Of a DNA stretch of 64,000 nucleotides, positions 53,301 to 64,000 are shown in pieces. The first letter of the stretch is position 1. Every line of letters begins with the position of its first letter. The translations under genes and the position numbers were made by a program. The DNA is taken from contig NC_134958.1 of the NCBI RefSeq assembly GCF_965638725.1, positions 15,069,464-15,133,463 of the forward strand, in the 5' to 3' direction. Under the pieces are notes generated by a model. It did not search any database. It had not been told where the DNA came from and saw nothing but the letters and a program-made list of their open reading frames with translations. The DNA comes from Aptenodytes patagonicus (lineage: Eukaryota; Chordata; Aves; Sphenisciformes; Spheniscidae).

Positions 53301-56300
53301 GCTGTCCATGGTGCATGTATTGCCAGCTCGGAGGCTCTGCCCAGGGCTGGCGACGGCGAGACGGACCATGGGCAAGCTCCAGCCCATGCACCCTGCACAC
53401 AGCAATGGGGTGGGATGCGGTACCTCCCTCCCAGGGTGCAGGCGCTGGGAAATCACCCAGCAAAGGGCTGCGGGAGGAGCTGGGGCAGCCTGTCCCCCCG
53501 CCTCCGGCTGGGCTGTTCTCTGCCCTCGCATACGGCTACCCCACAGACTGGCTTCGCCCCTCTCAGAGCCCCTGCTTGTGCACCAGGGCACAGAAGGTAC
53601 TCACACAACCCGCAGTGAGAGAGAGGATAACGTTGAGGTGGAAACAGGGAGGCTGCAGCCTGTTCCCATTTTCATTAAAGACAAGGAAACTGCTAGCAGT
53701 GCCGGAGTCGTGCACACAGCGTTGCTTGCACAGGGGTCCGGCCCCAAGGCAGCCGCCCCACAGCCAGCAGGTCCCAGCTCAGGGTGCTGAGCGTGATTCC
53801 GGTGCAGATGGGGCAGTGTCCTGGTTTCAGCTGGGATAGAATTAATTTCCTTCCTAGTAGCGGGTACAGTGCTGTGTTTTGGATTTGGGATGAGAACAAT
53901 GTTGATAACACACTGATGTTTTGGTTGTTGCTGAGCAGTGCTTACACTAGTCAAGGACTTTTCAGCTTCCCATGCTCTACCGACTGAGCAGGCTGGAGGT
54001 GCACAAGAAGCTGGGAGGGGGCACAGCCGGGACAGCTGACCCAAACTGGCCACAGGGACATTCCATACCATGGGACGTCATGCTCAGTACATAGACTGGG
54101 GAAAGCTGGCCGGGGGGGCCGCTGCTGGGGGACTGGCTGGGCATCGGTGGGTGGGTGGTTAGCAATTGCATTGTGCATCACTTGCTTTGTATATTATTAT
54201 TATCATTATTACATTATTATTATTATTATTATCATTTTATTTCAATTATTAAACTGTTTTTATCTCAACCCACGAGTTTTTCTCACTTCTACTCTTCCAA
54301 TTCTCTCCCCCATCCCACCGGGGGGGGGAGTGAGCGAGCGGCTGTGTGGTGCTCAGTTGCCAGCTGAGGTTAAACCATGACAGGCAGCGTGAGCAGTGGG
54401 CTGGTCCCTGCGCTGTGGGGTGGGAGTGCAGCTCAGCCTGCAGCCACAAATGCTGCGGCAAGTGCTAAAGACAGAGGGTCCCTGGGGTCTCCGCTGCCGA
54501 ATGGCTCCCGCAGGGCTATGGCAGGGGGGAGGGAGCCTCGTCCTCCACTGCTGTGCTGTGCTCAAAGCCGTGCTCGGGCACATCAGCGCAGGGGGGCAGA
54601 GGGATGCTCAGTGGGGCAATGACCTGTGGCCCCTGCAGTGTTTTACTTACCTGGCTCCAGCTCTCTTCCCACAATACCCTGTTGCTGAGCCTCCTGGAGG
54701 CCACACCACACAAGTCACTGCATCTCCAGGAGCGCCACCACTGCCACCACCACCACCACAACTGCCACTGGTCTCCCCAGCACATGGGGGGCTGCTGCGT
54801 GCCTGCTCATGGGGCAGGGGCTCCCTGCACCCACCACTCACCAGCACACAGCCAGGCCGCCTGCCCCAGCCCAGGGCTGGGCTGCTGCAAAGCCCCCAGG
54901 CACGGTGTGCCTGATCCCCCGCACATGTCCCTGTACCCCCGCAGAGCACCCACCAAAACCGGCCCCCTCCCTGCCGGCTGCCTGGGCTGGACGCCCACCC
55001 ACCTGCAAACCCACAGCAACTTACTTTGCTTGCTCGGCAGTGACTCCTCTTGCTTTTCTGAGGCTGCTTCTCCTTCGTCAGGGATTTTATTGGGATAGTT
55101 ACTGGACACGTACAGTTTGTTTATGTCCAGGGTGGTCTTACTGAAGGGAGCCATGGAGGAGTACATGCTTGCATAGCCATTGGAGGAGCAGCTCAGAGCA
55201 GCCAGGTCCAGCGCCTTCCCTCCTGTAATGATGGGGATGTTGAGGGAGAGCTTCCTCCGCCGGCTGGGGGACGAGGACTTGGTGATGGAGAGCGGGGGAG
55301 GCGAGGAGAACTTGCGGTTGGCTCTGGGCGACTTGGGGGGCTCGCCGTACAGCAGCTTGTTGTTCTGGCTGTTTGCAAACAGGAGCTCCAGGGACCTTGG
55401 CAGAGAGACAGGGAAAGGCTGAATTCGCACCTACTCTGTCTGAGAGGTTGTGGAGATCCCCCGCCGGCAGCTCCAGCAGCACTGGGTCTCCGGGGCACCC
55501 CACGCTCTCCAGAACCCGGGCATGGCACAGCCGGCGTGAGCCCCTGCCACCCTGTTCCCACTGCTTGGCCCTCCCAGGAGCGGGGACACCCTCAGAGCTC
55601 GGGATTATCTGCTTCCCCAATTTGCAGGTATCACAACTCACGGGACCAGGTGAAACAGCCCTGGAGTGGCACCAGGGCCAGGCAGGTCTGGGGAGCAGAG
55701 GACTGACTCAGGACAGAAAAGGGGATGGAGGAGCAATGACGCAGACCCCCATAAACTCTGTCGGTCCTTTAGGGGCAGGACAGGTCACCGGCATGGGTAC
55801 TGCAGCGGTGCCACACGCAGCCTCACCGTGCGGGGATGGCGCTGATCGGCTTCTTGTAGATCGTGATGAGCTTGTCGAGGACGACCAGGGCGGTGGTGAA
55901 GACGCGGTACGAATGCAGGAACGTGTTCAGAAAGTCAATGCTCAGGAACCGCAGGTCCGTCAGCCTCTCCAGGAGCCGTTCCACGCTTGCATAGCGGATC
56001 TGCAGGACCTTGCAGGAATTCATCGTTTTACTGAACCTAATGTCAACATCATCACAATACAAGCTGGCATCAGACCTGCAGAGAAACAAGATATCTGTGG
56101 TTCCAGCCTGGAACGAAACCAAGAGCTGCTTTGCACAAGCAGCTTCCCCCCGAGATGTGCGGGGACCACAGAAAGCTGTACAGGTCCTCGTCAGCAAAGG
56201 ACCCACGTTTGTTCGGAGGTGCCCCTATGTAAAACACAGGCAGGAATACTCCCGGGGGAAAGCTAGGAAGTCTGCACCCCAGAACGGGTGGAAACACTGC

Positions 56301-59300
56301 ACAGTGCTCAACAGGCAGAGGTTTGTGCAAAAAACGTGGAATGACAGACTGTCGCTGGGGGACACCCACGAACCAAGACCCTTCCCCGTACATGACAGCA
56401 GACCCGCAGCAGTGCGGGCAGTTGATGCAGCGGGGACACCCCCCCTGATGCCTCATCCCACCGGCTGTGCCCGGTCCCCCTCATGCCACATATGTACCTC
56501 CTTGGGCCGGGCCAGCCCTTGCACCCAGCACCCACACAGCTCCCTGCGCCCCTCTCCTCTGGGGGTTTCACCCCCCCACCCCTTTACTATTATTATTTTT
56601 TCTCTGAGCTCTCCCCTTTGACCTTTCCACCTCCCCGAGCACAGTCCCACACAAATCTCCTCTCCCAGCTAATTAGCGCTCCTAATCACCACGCTGGGAA
56701 CAGCACACCCAAGTGCCTGAGCACATGGGAAAGTCGCCGGGCTCCCGGGGCTTTCAGCAGCGTTTGGCTGCTGTGGGAGCTGTGCCGTGGGGCCAGGCAG
56801 AGCCCGGCGCTCTCCGCAGCACCCAGCTGCGGCAGCACTCACTTGATCATCTGGGGGACGGTGACCTTGGAGTTCTCCTCAAAGGCGTTCATCATGAGGC
56901 CGTTGCAGCGGATGTTGTCCACGCACTGGAAGAGACATGGGTGGGAGGTGGGAGAAGGCGGCAGCGGCAAGGGCAGCCCTGCTGCCCACCAGGCTTCGAC
57001 GCGCCGTAAGAGAGCCTGAGCTCGTTGTTATCCAGACAAGACACATCCTTGCTAGCTGCATCTACCGTGCCTGACAGGACACCACGGCTGGGAGTGCACA
57101 GCTGGGAAGGGCAAGAGCTTCTGCCTGAAAATAGGAGCTTCATGATCACACTCTTGCATTCCTGTTCTGGGGAAGCGTCGCCCAGAGCGGCTCCCCTGGC
57201 TCTCCTGCTATGGACCTGGCCCAGGCTCAGGGTGTGCTGGTAGGCACAAAGGCATTGCGAGAGTTGCCAGAAACCCCCTCTCATCCTTTATCACCGTAAT
57301 TAAACTCCCCTCCCAGCCTGCGCTGCTGGATGCTCTCGGAGGGAGACCCAGCGGGCAGCAGAGCGGCACTGGTCCCTTTGCTGCCGGCTCACTGCCATGG
57401 GCTTTGCTGCGCAGGAGCGTGGGCTGGAGACCCCCGCGTGGGCAGGACTGGCCCCAGCCCCTGCGGAGAGTGGGACCAGAAGCTGCCACTTCCCTGCGTG
57501 GGGCTGGCCCCAGCTCCTGCCCACATCTCTCCTTGGGGACCAATGCTCAGCAGGGGGACACAGGTAAGGACATAGTACAACAGACGTGGCCAGGAGGCAA
57601 TCCCTATTTAACCGATAACTTTTCCTCTTCCACTTGGGAAAAAAGATCTTCAAAGTCATTTGCATAAAGCAAATGAAGAGCAGGTGTAAATTGTTACCAT
57701 GTGTCTGAGTCAGAGGAGACATCCAAACCACACATCTACATGTGCAGGCAGAGCATGGACGGGACAGACTCTGCTCCCACCTGCTGTGGCTGGTGTCACC
57801 TTCCTCCTCCACCTCCTCCTCTTTGAGCTAGCAGACACCAGAAAGCTTATGGCGATGGCCCCAGCTCCAAGTCACCCTCTGCGTAGAACCGCTCTCCCTG
57901 GGTGCCCAAGGCTTGGTGGTCCACCCGTGCTGTTCATGCCAGCCTGATGCAGTGAGATCTCAGCCCGCAGCAGGTCCCGAGCACCCCGGTGGTGCCAGGA
58001 AAGCACCCAGGGTACAAACCCAGCCGAGCGCTACCGCCACAGCCACAGTCCAAGGGCAGGCAGCAGAACTGTAGCCGTGCAGCAAACAAGAAGTGTTAAT
58101 TCTGGGTGCCCAAAGCCACTGCTGCAGCCTGCATGGGGGCAGCCGAGCAGGAATCCCACAGGGGCTGCTCATCCCCGAGGACTCTGTGCCCCAACACCTC
58201 CTCCCTGCCGGGTCCGTCCTACCTGGCTGATGTCGCTGGTCCATGCAGCCTTCTCCTGCCTGGACGAGGCCACGAGGATAACCGTAAAAGATGAGGAATC
58301 TTTTGGCTCCACCACGATTTTGAAGTCAAGATGGTCAATGTCTTGCCCCGATGCTTTTGCTTTGGAATAGAAAAACCACACACAGTGATTGTGAAAAGAT
58401 TTCCCCACCCCCTCTCCCCAGCATAGGTTTTATTAAGGTTTTAAGGAGTTTGTTGCATTTTGTGGGTTGTCTGTGGTAAGGACGCAACAGGTTTGCTGGG
58501 CAAAGGCTCCGTGTTTGCAAAGTAAAGTCTGCACGTCACAAGCGCAGCACAGCCTCACTGCTGGGGCCCGGGCAGTGTTAGAACTGCCAAAGAACCCGGC
58601 TCCTCGGCACGTGTTAGAATTCTAACTCGTAACGAGGACAAGAGAAAGGAGCCTGTGCTTTTTCACAAGTCTGCAGTTAAGTGGGCATGGCTGAGGACGT
58701 CCAGCATCTTTGCGTTTTTCCACTTGCTAGCAGCGAGCTGTGATGCTCGCTGCCTGCCTCAGGAAGGTCAGATTTGCATAAATGTGCATCTGTTTGGTTC
58801 ACAGTAAATAATTTACTTAATTAAATCCAGCGGGTAGATCATGACTTCCTTGAATCTATTCAGCATCTCAATTTGCTCCAGCTCTGCTGCAGTTGATTTT
58901 ATGCCACACGGATGGACGGCAGCAATGTCCAGGAGGACACCACATCCGAGACAGGGGACGCCAGCAGTGCTGACCACACTGCCATTGGTCCCCAGCCTCA
59001 GAACACGGCAGCTGCCTCCAGCCAGGGAAGGCATTGCCTGGGGCTGGCAGCAACCTCATGCCAAGGCTCTGGCATTAAGTGCAGCCTCCAGCAGGACCTG
59101 CACCCCCGACACCTCCCCGGCCCTGCTGGGTGCGGGCTTTGTCCCCCCCGCAATGGGGTGACCACGCTGCAAAACCCAAAACTGCCTGCGGTGCGCAGCA
59201 GGAGACGGTCTGCCATGCTGGTGGTGCTGACAACCTCAGAAGAGGGTCCTGGAGTAGCTGCAACTTTGCTTTTTGAGACGCCCCTGTCTGCTCAGCGCCC

Positions 59301-62300
59301 GCTGGGGCACATAAGCCAACCCTTCCACCGCATACCCACGGGTGGGGGCTGAGCAGGGCCCTGGGCATGCCCCGAGGGGGGTCTGCCTGGCATGGGGCCG
59401 CGGGTGGGGCAGGGGCACCTACCATCCTCGTCGGTGCTCTCCTGCTCCTCCACCAGCGTGCAGTCGATGAGGGAGATCACGCCGTTCTGCAGAGGCGGGA
59501 GTCGGGGCTCAGCGGCAGGACCCCCCCCGGGTGGCTGGGGGCTGCCCTGGCCCCAGCCCCCCGCCCCACGTCGCAGCCCACTGCCCCGGGGATGGGGCGA
59601 TGCTGCCATGGGTGCACACACAGCCCGCGGCCAGCACAGCGTCTGCTTTCACCGGGAAAAAAGCAGTTACTGACAGCTGGGATATCGTGGTTTTCCTTCT
59701 ATAACCGATCAACTAATTTGTTTATAAATTATTTAATATGAGCTTTAAATTAAATTTTCCAAAAATCTGTTGTTATAATTATCAACTCTTTGCCACGGAC
59801 TGTAATTTTTCAAACTGCTCAGTAATGAGCAATTTCTGTAAGATTCTTGCTCAATTAACTTCAAAACTTCCACCAACAAAAGCGTGAGTCTTGGGAGCGG
59901 ACTGCAGAAGCCTGTGAGCATTATGTACAAACCTAGGCTATAATTTAACTTTCTCACTGAATAGATTGTCAAGGTTTCTGCTGCAAATCAGGATAACTTC
60001 TTTTATTGAGAACTTGCAATTTCTTGTCTTTGCCCACGACTCAGAGCTCCGCACATCACTGACAAGGCATCTGGACCACATGAAATAAATCCAACCGACC
60101 GCCTGCTCTCAGCCCAGCACCCCCAGGAGGCTGCAGCCAGGGGAGGGCAATGTGACCCCTGGACCCCTGGTGTCACCAGAAGAGCCTGGCCAGCTCGGGC
60201 TGCAGAAGTGCCGGCCTCTGCCCCCTCCCTGTGCACGAGCCCCTGCCCCAGCACCCCAGGGAGCAGCACCAGCTCCAAGCCCAGCAGCCACCGGACCCTT
60301 TGCTGGAGGCTGCTAAGACCCCCCCAGCCCTCTGCACCTTGGTCAGATGCAGCTTGCCTCCGGAGCCCCTGGTGCAGATGATCAAGTGCTTGGAGAAGAG
60401 GAAGCACTGCCGCTCGCCCTCCTTCTTCAGCGAGAGGGAGCCCAGCCGCCCCCGCGTGATCTTCCCTTTCTCTGACATCGGCACTTGGATGAGGGACCCT
60501 ACAGAAGGGAGAGACCCATCCCTGGCATCGGGGGCAGCTTTCCAGGGCACGGTACCCGGGAGCAGGGCATCGCTGTGTGCCCAGAGCGAGGCAGTGGCGA
60601 GTGTGTCCCCAAGCACCAGGGCTGGGACTGGGACTGGCCCCGTGAGCCACCAGCTGTGCAGGTTATCGGGGCCCAGAGACCAGGTGAGCACCAGCCACAG
60701 CCCCCAACCCACCCTTGCACCCACATTGCGTGGGTGCTCCTCCGGGACCGAGTGTGCCCAGGAGGTCAGGATGCGTCCCGCTACTTCTCTGGTGGTAGGA
60801 AATCAATAATGGCTAAAATGCACATTCTGCTCCGTGATGCAACAAAATGCAGTGCCGAGACTGTCCGAAAGTGAGGCACTTGGGAGCAAAGAAAATTCAG
60901 AAACGGGTTATATTTTTAAATTTCACAGCTCACCAGACGGCGCTGCAGGGGGATGCGGTGGCGGGGGGACAGGGGCTGCAGGGCTTTGCATTAACCGCGG
61001 AGGGGAGGGACATCGACACAAACACTGTACCTTGTCTTACGAAAGTCTGGCTGGTGTCCAGCAGAATTTCACACCCTTCAATAATCATCCTCTCTATCGC
61101 CAGATTTTTTCGAATATTTTCAGTCTCACTCACTTCATCATGCATTATCCTGAAGGAGAGAAGAGAACATTGGAGCTTGGATGAGATTTGCACTTTTCCC
61201 AGCAGATCCCTTTTAACAGAGTGGAGGGGCTACACTAGGTAAGACCAAAACCAAAGGAATACCAAGGGAATTACAGCAGTCATTTGTATCTATACAGACC
61301 TGGGAGTTCAGGAGGTAACCTACACATCAGCCTGGACTGTACCTCCAGATTTGTAAATATTGAAACGCGAGTGCTTCTTACTCGGAAATCACAAAATTTG
61401 GATTTAGTGATGGACAGGTTCCTCCCCCGTCACCAGTCCCCTCCAACATCCCTGCTCCTTGAGGAGTGGGAAAAGGGATGGAAACTCTTTGTGGATTGCT
61501 TCAGGACCAAGGAGCGCCGGTGTGTTTGGTGCCGTCACAACACGCTAGCACAGGACACACAGAACGCTTCGGTCCGTGGCCTGAGGAGGGAGAGGATTGG
61601 AAACAGGGAATCGCAGCTGATTCCCGGGTGCTCGTTGCAGAGACCTGGGGGGCACTCAGCCCCTTCCCACGGGGCAGCCCCACCAGCACCCAGAAGCACA
61701 GCTGTGCCAGAGGACAGAGCCAGACCTTGAGAGCCGTCCCAGTCCTCCAAAACTCATATTTCATCATTAAGGAGCCCTGGAACACGCCAGAAGCAGCCGG
61801 GCTCTCATCCCACCGGCCCCAGGGACGGATTTGCACAGGAGGCCAGGAGACAGCACTGGAACATCTCAGCCTTCGAAACACAGAGGACAAGGGCAATGGG
61901 AGGGTGGATCCTGGCTAAAACAGCACGGGGCACCTTTGGCGCAGGGCTTTGCTTGCTGCCTGCGCCCGAGCAGCAGGCAGGGTGCGTGGGCAGCCAGAGG
62001 CACCCGGGCGAGCTCCCCACAACGCCACCCACAGCACCCCATGCACAAGCAGGCAGATCTCCCTGTGCCAACGGCTCACGAGGGGTTTCATCCTTGTCAG
62101 GGACGGCCAACGGGCTCTGAGCAAACCGAGGACTGAGCTTCTCCTGCATCCTACCCCAGCGGGACAGCACAGCCCCTCTGTCACCATCTCCACCGGCTTC
62201 ACCCTGTGGGTGCTGTATGAACACCCAGGCCAGCCTGGTACCACCGGCACTGCACCCTCTCCAAACCCTGCAGGTCAGGGTCTGCCTGCCCCAGCCCCTC

Positions 62301-63845
62301 TCCCTGCCCAGCAGAAGGGCAGCACACCATGCCAGCAGCCCGGCCAAGAGCCCCTCCACCAGTCCGAACCGCCTGGGTGCAAGAGCTGCCCCTGGTCCCG
62401 CAGCCCCAGCTGCCAGGACAGGCAGGAGCAGGCAGGGATGGGCAGTGGTGTGTCTGACCTGGAGAGCTCTTCCAGCTTGGACTTGGCGTAATCCAGGCTG
62501 TTCCTCTCCACATGCTCGTGGGGGGTGTGAGCCAGCAGCTCGTGCAGCGTCAGGATGTACCTGGGGATCTGCAGCACAACAGACCAGAGCGGGGAATCAG
62601 CTGCGGTGCAGTGCGGGGGGGCAGGCAGGATGGAGGGGGCACAGAGGGCTGCAGGCGCCCACCCTGCACTGCTCCCAGAGCCGCTGTGTCCGGAGACACT
62701 GTGCCTCAGACCCCCTGATCCAGGAGGTTATGAAAGCTTCAAAGTTCCTCGTGCTAAAGCTTAATGAAGAGGGGGAACAGCGTGGCGTTTTGCCCAGGAC
62801 TCTGCTGTGCCCCATCCATGTCCCAGCAGCATGGGGTAACCGGGAAGTTGGCAGCTTCACCCAGAGAGTCCTCCTGCAGCACCGACAAGCCCAGCAATGG
62901 CCTGAGCAGGTCTCAGGAGCAGCATGGGACCACGTGGGGTCCAGCCCCAGGCCATCTTCACCCAGGCTTTGCCTCGCCACCACCCGATGCCTGCTGTGGG
63001 GCTGGGGTTTGCACCGCCCAGCCCGTCCCTCGCCGCCAGCACTGTGGTGGCATCCCCGGGGCCAATCCCGGCACTAGTGGTCACCTGGAACATGGGGTAG
63101 GTCAGGAAGGTCTCCAGGGTCCTCTCCTCACAGTCAGGCTTGGCCTCATAGTGCTTCAGCAGCTTGTCGAAGTCCCGGTTCTGCTTGCAGTGCGCCAGGA
63201 TCTGCAGGCTGTACTGGTGGTTCCTCACGAACTCCTGGTAGATGTTCAGCATGGGCAGCAGGATGTCGAACAAGTCGGCTGCGAGCAGAAAGGCGGTGGG
63301 GAGGTGAGTGGGCTGGTCCAGCCCATGCCCTGGGGTCCTGGCACAGCCCCCCTGGCTCCCAACCCTCCTTGCCCCCAGGTCCCACCCAGGGCACCCCCTG
63401 GGGCCTTGTGCTGCTTGTGCAAGCCCCAGGTCTGCCCAGTTTGGGTTTTAAAGACACCCTGTAGAGCCAGCTGAGGGTCTAATAGGACACAGCAATGCTC
63501 TTCAGCATCAGCTCTCCTGTGCATGGTCCAGCCCACCCCTTCCACCGCCCGGCAGAACCAGGAATGCAGGAATTGGGTTTCTCTGGTTTTTTGCTCAGGT
63601 CCTCGCCTCTGTGACCAACATGAACGAGTGATGTGCTGTGCGATGCATTTCACTGCTGCCGCCGGTTAGCAAAACGCCTGTTAAGTTGCACTGGGAGGAG
63701 AAGCGCGGGCTCGGCTCCACCAGCAAGCGGGAAGGAAACACAGTGAGGAGGCAACACGCACTCACCCAGCACGAGCGTCGGCCAGCTGGATATCCTTGCC
63801 TTCAGGCCTTGATAAAAGATTTGGTGCAAAAACATGATCGTTTCA
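41269..63845 (-). CDS. RASGRF1: RASGRF1, Ras-specific guanine nucleotide-releasing factor 1 (3' part, 22 coding exons)
   Basis: Partial gene; 963 residues from within the DH domain to the stop. The N-terminal PH1, coiled-coil and IQ exons lie off the right edge. It encodes a membrane-associated, calcium/calmodulin-responsive exchange factor for Ras (CDC25 domain) and Rac (DH-PH), best known in neurons. Domain order here: DH (63845-61031), PH2 (60498-58223), REM (56925-55827), a Ser/Pro-rich linker (55395-52058), REM-like C-terminal segment (51647-50245), CDC25 catalytic domain (47600-41269). RASGRF1 rather than RASGRF2 is supported by [20 protein letters not shown], the linker [20 protein letters not shown], and the C-terminal [20 protein letters not shown]. 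Phases agree throughout and no stop was seen. One solo LTR and several short repeats lie in introns. Confidence 0.96.
41362..43989. other. RASGRF1 last intron, nothing further seen
   Basis: 2.6 kb GC-rich intron. It holds a short iteration of CCCACGGGAG words at about 42768-42805. Long open frames on both strands here (one of 450 codons at 42597-43949) reflect GC richness and show no domain. Confidence 0.5.
43990..44058 (-). CDS. RASGRF1: RASGRF1 exon, CDC25 domain
   Basis: [20 protein letters not shown] then QPK. Phase 0 at both ends. Confidence 0.96.
44414..44531 (-). CDS. RASGRF1: RASGRF1 exon, CDC25 domain
   Basis: [20 protein letters not shown] and [28 protein letters not shown] is the conserved CDC25 SCR4 block. 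The acceptor cctgaag has a weak pyrimidine tract but is the only one in phase. Confidence 0.95.
45666..45745 (-). CDS. RASGRF1: RASGRF1 exon, CDC25 domain
   Basis: [20 protein letters not shown] then LREALK; ends in a split Asn codon. Confidence 0.96.
46549..46746 (-). CDS. RASGRF1: RASGRF1 exon, CDC25 catalytic core
   Basis: [40 protein letters not shown] and [19 protein letters not shown], containing the conserved RasGEF blocks SCR2 and SCR3. Confidence 0.97.
47045..47129 (-). CDS. RASGRF1: RASGRF1 exon, CDC25 domain
   Basis: [20 protein letters not shown] then KNTKHFND. Confidence 0.96.
47497..47600 (-). CDS. RASGRF1: RASGRF1 exon, start of CDC25 domain
   Basis: [20 protein letters not shown] and [28 protein letters not shown] is the CDC25 SCR1 block. 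Confidence 0.96.
47601..50244. other. RASGRF1 intron with a small minisatellite
   Basis: 2.6 kb GC-rich intron. Apart from the short tandem repeat near 49135-49210, no element was recognised. Confidence 0.5.
49135..49208. repeat. Short G-rich tandem repeat
   Basis: Two imperfect copies of a roughly 36-base unit beginning GGGGGGTGGGTGCACACTG, followed by a partial third GTGGGTGGGTGCAGG. Confidence 0.7.
50245..50305 (-). CDS. RASGRF1: RASGRF1 exon
   Basis: [20 protein letters not shown], short exon joining the REM-like segment to the CDC25 domain. Confidence 0.95.
50694..50806 (-). CDS. RASGRF1: RASGRF1 exon
   Basis: [20 protein letters not shown] and [13 protein letters not shown], helices before the catalytic domain. 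Confidence 0.95.
51541..51647 (-). CDS. RASGRF1: RASGRF1 exon, REM-like C-terminal segment
   Basis: [20 protein letters not shown] and [15 protein letters not shown]; the latter resembles the second half of a REM module. Confidence 0.96.
52058..52228 (-). CDS. RASGRF1: RASGRF1 exon, linker
   Basis: [40 protein letters not shown] and [12 protein letters not shown]. Confidence 0.96.
52893..53018 (-). CDS. RASGRF1: RASGRF1 exon, regulatory linker
   Basis: [20 protein letters not shown] and [14 protein letters not shown], acidic followed by Thr-Pro-rich. Confidence 0.95.
53169..53242. repeat. G/T-rich low-complexity tract
   Basis: Alternating G4-6 and T4-8 runs (GGGGTTTTTTGGGGTGGGG and similar), then T-rich. 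It could form a G-quadruplex on the plus strand. It lies in a RASGRF1 intron about 150 bases upstream, in transcript direction, of the exon at 52893-53018. Confidence 0.8.
53817..54382 (+). mobile_element. Solo LTR of an endogenous retrovirus (ERVL-like)
   Basis: 566-base LTR beginning TGTCCTGGTTTCAGC and ending AACCATGACA, with an exact 5-bp target duplication GGCAG (53812-53816 and 54383-54387). Same family as 35135-35688, in opposite orientation. Plus strand, antisense to RASGRF1, in an intron. It contains an expanded ATT microsatellite (about 54190-54240), an ATTAAA word and no internal viral genes. The 5-bp duplication fits ERVL-type integration. Confidence 0.94.
55025..55395 (-). CDS. 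RASGRF1: RASGRF1 exon, regulatory linker
   Basis: Ser/Pro/Arg-rich: [40 protein letters not shown]. The RRKLSL site is a plausible PKA-type phosphorylation site. Ends in a split Ser codon. Confidence 0.95.
55827..56075 (-). CDS. RASGRF1: RASGRF1 exon, REM domain
   Basis: [40 protein letters not shown] and [20 protein letters not shown]. The [12 protein letters not shown] block is the RasGEF N-terminal module. Confidence 0.97.
56843..56925 (-). CDS. RASGRF1: RASGRF1 exon, PH2-REM junction
   Basis: [20 protein letters not shown] then VTVPQMI. Confidence 0.96.
56926..58222. other. RASGRF1 intron, nothing further seen
   Basis: 1.3 kb GC-rich intron without recognised elements. Confidence 0.5.
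58223..58359 (-). CDS. RASGRF1: RASGRF1 exon, end of PH2
   Basis: [20 protein letters not shown] and [20 protein letters not shown], including the invariant PH C-terminal helix Trp. Confidence 0.96.
59423..59486 (-). CDS. RASGRF1: RASGRF1 exon, PH2 domain
   Basis: [20 protein letters not shown]; the acidic part is the variable PH loop. Confidence 0.94.
59640..60010. other. AT-rich patch inside a GC-rich RASGRF1 intron
   Basis: About 370 bases change abruptly to AT-rich sequence (for example TTATAAATTATTTAATATGA near 59720-59740) between GC-rich flanks. No CR1, LTR or coding similarity was recognised. Confidence 0.55.
60338..60498 (-). CDS. RASGRF1: RASGRF1 exon, PH2 domain
   Basis: [20 protein letters not shown] and [20 protein letters not shown], the first PH strands. 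Confidence 0.96.
61031..61149 (-). CDS. RASGRF1: RASGRF1 exon, end of DH
   Basis: [20 protein letters not shown] then [16 protein letters not shown], linking DH to PH2. Confidence 0.96.
62459..62568 (-). CDS. RASGRF1: RASGRF1 exon, DH domain
   Basis: [20 protein letters not shown] then [12 protein letters not shown], the conserved long DH helix ([10 protein letters not shown]). Confidence 0.96.
63085..63278 (-). CDS. RASGRF1: RASGRF1 exon, DH domain
   Basis: [40 protein letters not shown] and TFLTYPMFQ; central DH helices. Confidence 0.96.
63766..63845 (-). CDS. RASGRF1: RASGRF1 exon, DH domain
   Basis: [20 protein letters not shown] then WPTLVL. First coding exon visible; its 5' neighbour is off the window. 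Confidence 0.93.
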
Positions 63846-64000
63846 CTGAAAGATAAACCAAGGGGTGAAAAGACAGATGAACAAGTGACAAATAATGACT
63901 AATTAGACAAAATCACCAGCCCAGACGGGGAGCAGGGGAGCCCTGCCTGCACAAGGTGGGTTGCAGAGAGGGTCCCCAGAGGTGCGCAGGGAATGGTTGA

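Noticed and set aside
55137-55641. Minus-strand open frame starting [11 protein letters not shown] as an alternative RASGRF1 exon
   Set aside because: It is in a different frame from the linker exon at 55025-55395, which matches RASGRF1 directly.

Overview
The window is vertebrate nuclear DNA from a bird. It carries spliced genes with GT-AG introns, CpG-rich promoters, CR1 retrotransposons whose 3' ends have the ATTCTATGAT-type tail, and solo LTRs of the avian TGTCCTGGTTTCAGC type, which I recall as common in neoavian birds. It is best read as part of the avian counterpart of human chromosome 15. That placement is inference, because no search was run.

Four protein-coding genes were found, all on the minus strand and arranged head to tail. 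From left to right they are the 5' part of WDR76 (190-8267, nine coding exons, continuing off the left edge), complete BLM (9477-30787, 21 coding exons, 1461 residues), complete CTSH (32158-40129, 12 exons, 330 residues) and the 3' part of RASGRF1 (41269-63845, 22 coding exons from the DH domain to the stop, with the 5' part off the right edge). Exon boundaries were set by eye from splice signals, reading phase and family similarity. Phases agree across every junction, and no frameshift or internal stop was seen.

The genes do not form a pathway. WDR76 is a WD40 chromatin and ubiquitin-ligase adaptor. BLM is the RecQ helicase of the dissolvasome. CTSH is a lysosomal aminopeptidase and RASGRF1 is a neuronal Ras/Rac exchange factor. 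Spacing is tight: about 1.1 kb between BLM and WDR76, 0.6 kb between CTSH and BLM, and about 0.2 kb between the RASGRF1 poly(A) signal and the CTSH start codon. The left half (WDR76 and most of BLM) is AT-rich with sparse open frames. From the BLM 5' end rightward the DNA is GC-rich, which explains the many long spurious open frames there.

Mobile DNA consists of three CR1 pieces (4873-5178, 11719-11909, 21651-22666, the last with an intact reverse-transcriptase C-terminal frame) and two solo LTRs (35135-35688, 53817-54382), each with a perfect 5-bp target duplication. Other structure includes a roughly 31-35 bp GC minisatellite in WDR76 intron 1, a possible divergent promoter at the BLM 5' end, and G-rich and AT-rich patches in RASGRF1 introns. 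I found no CRISPR array, rRNA, tRNA or clearly new system.
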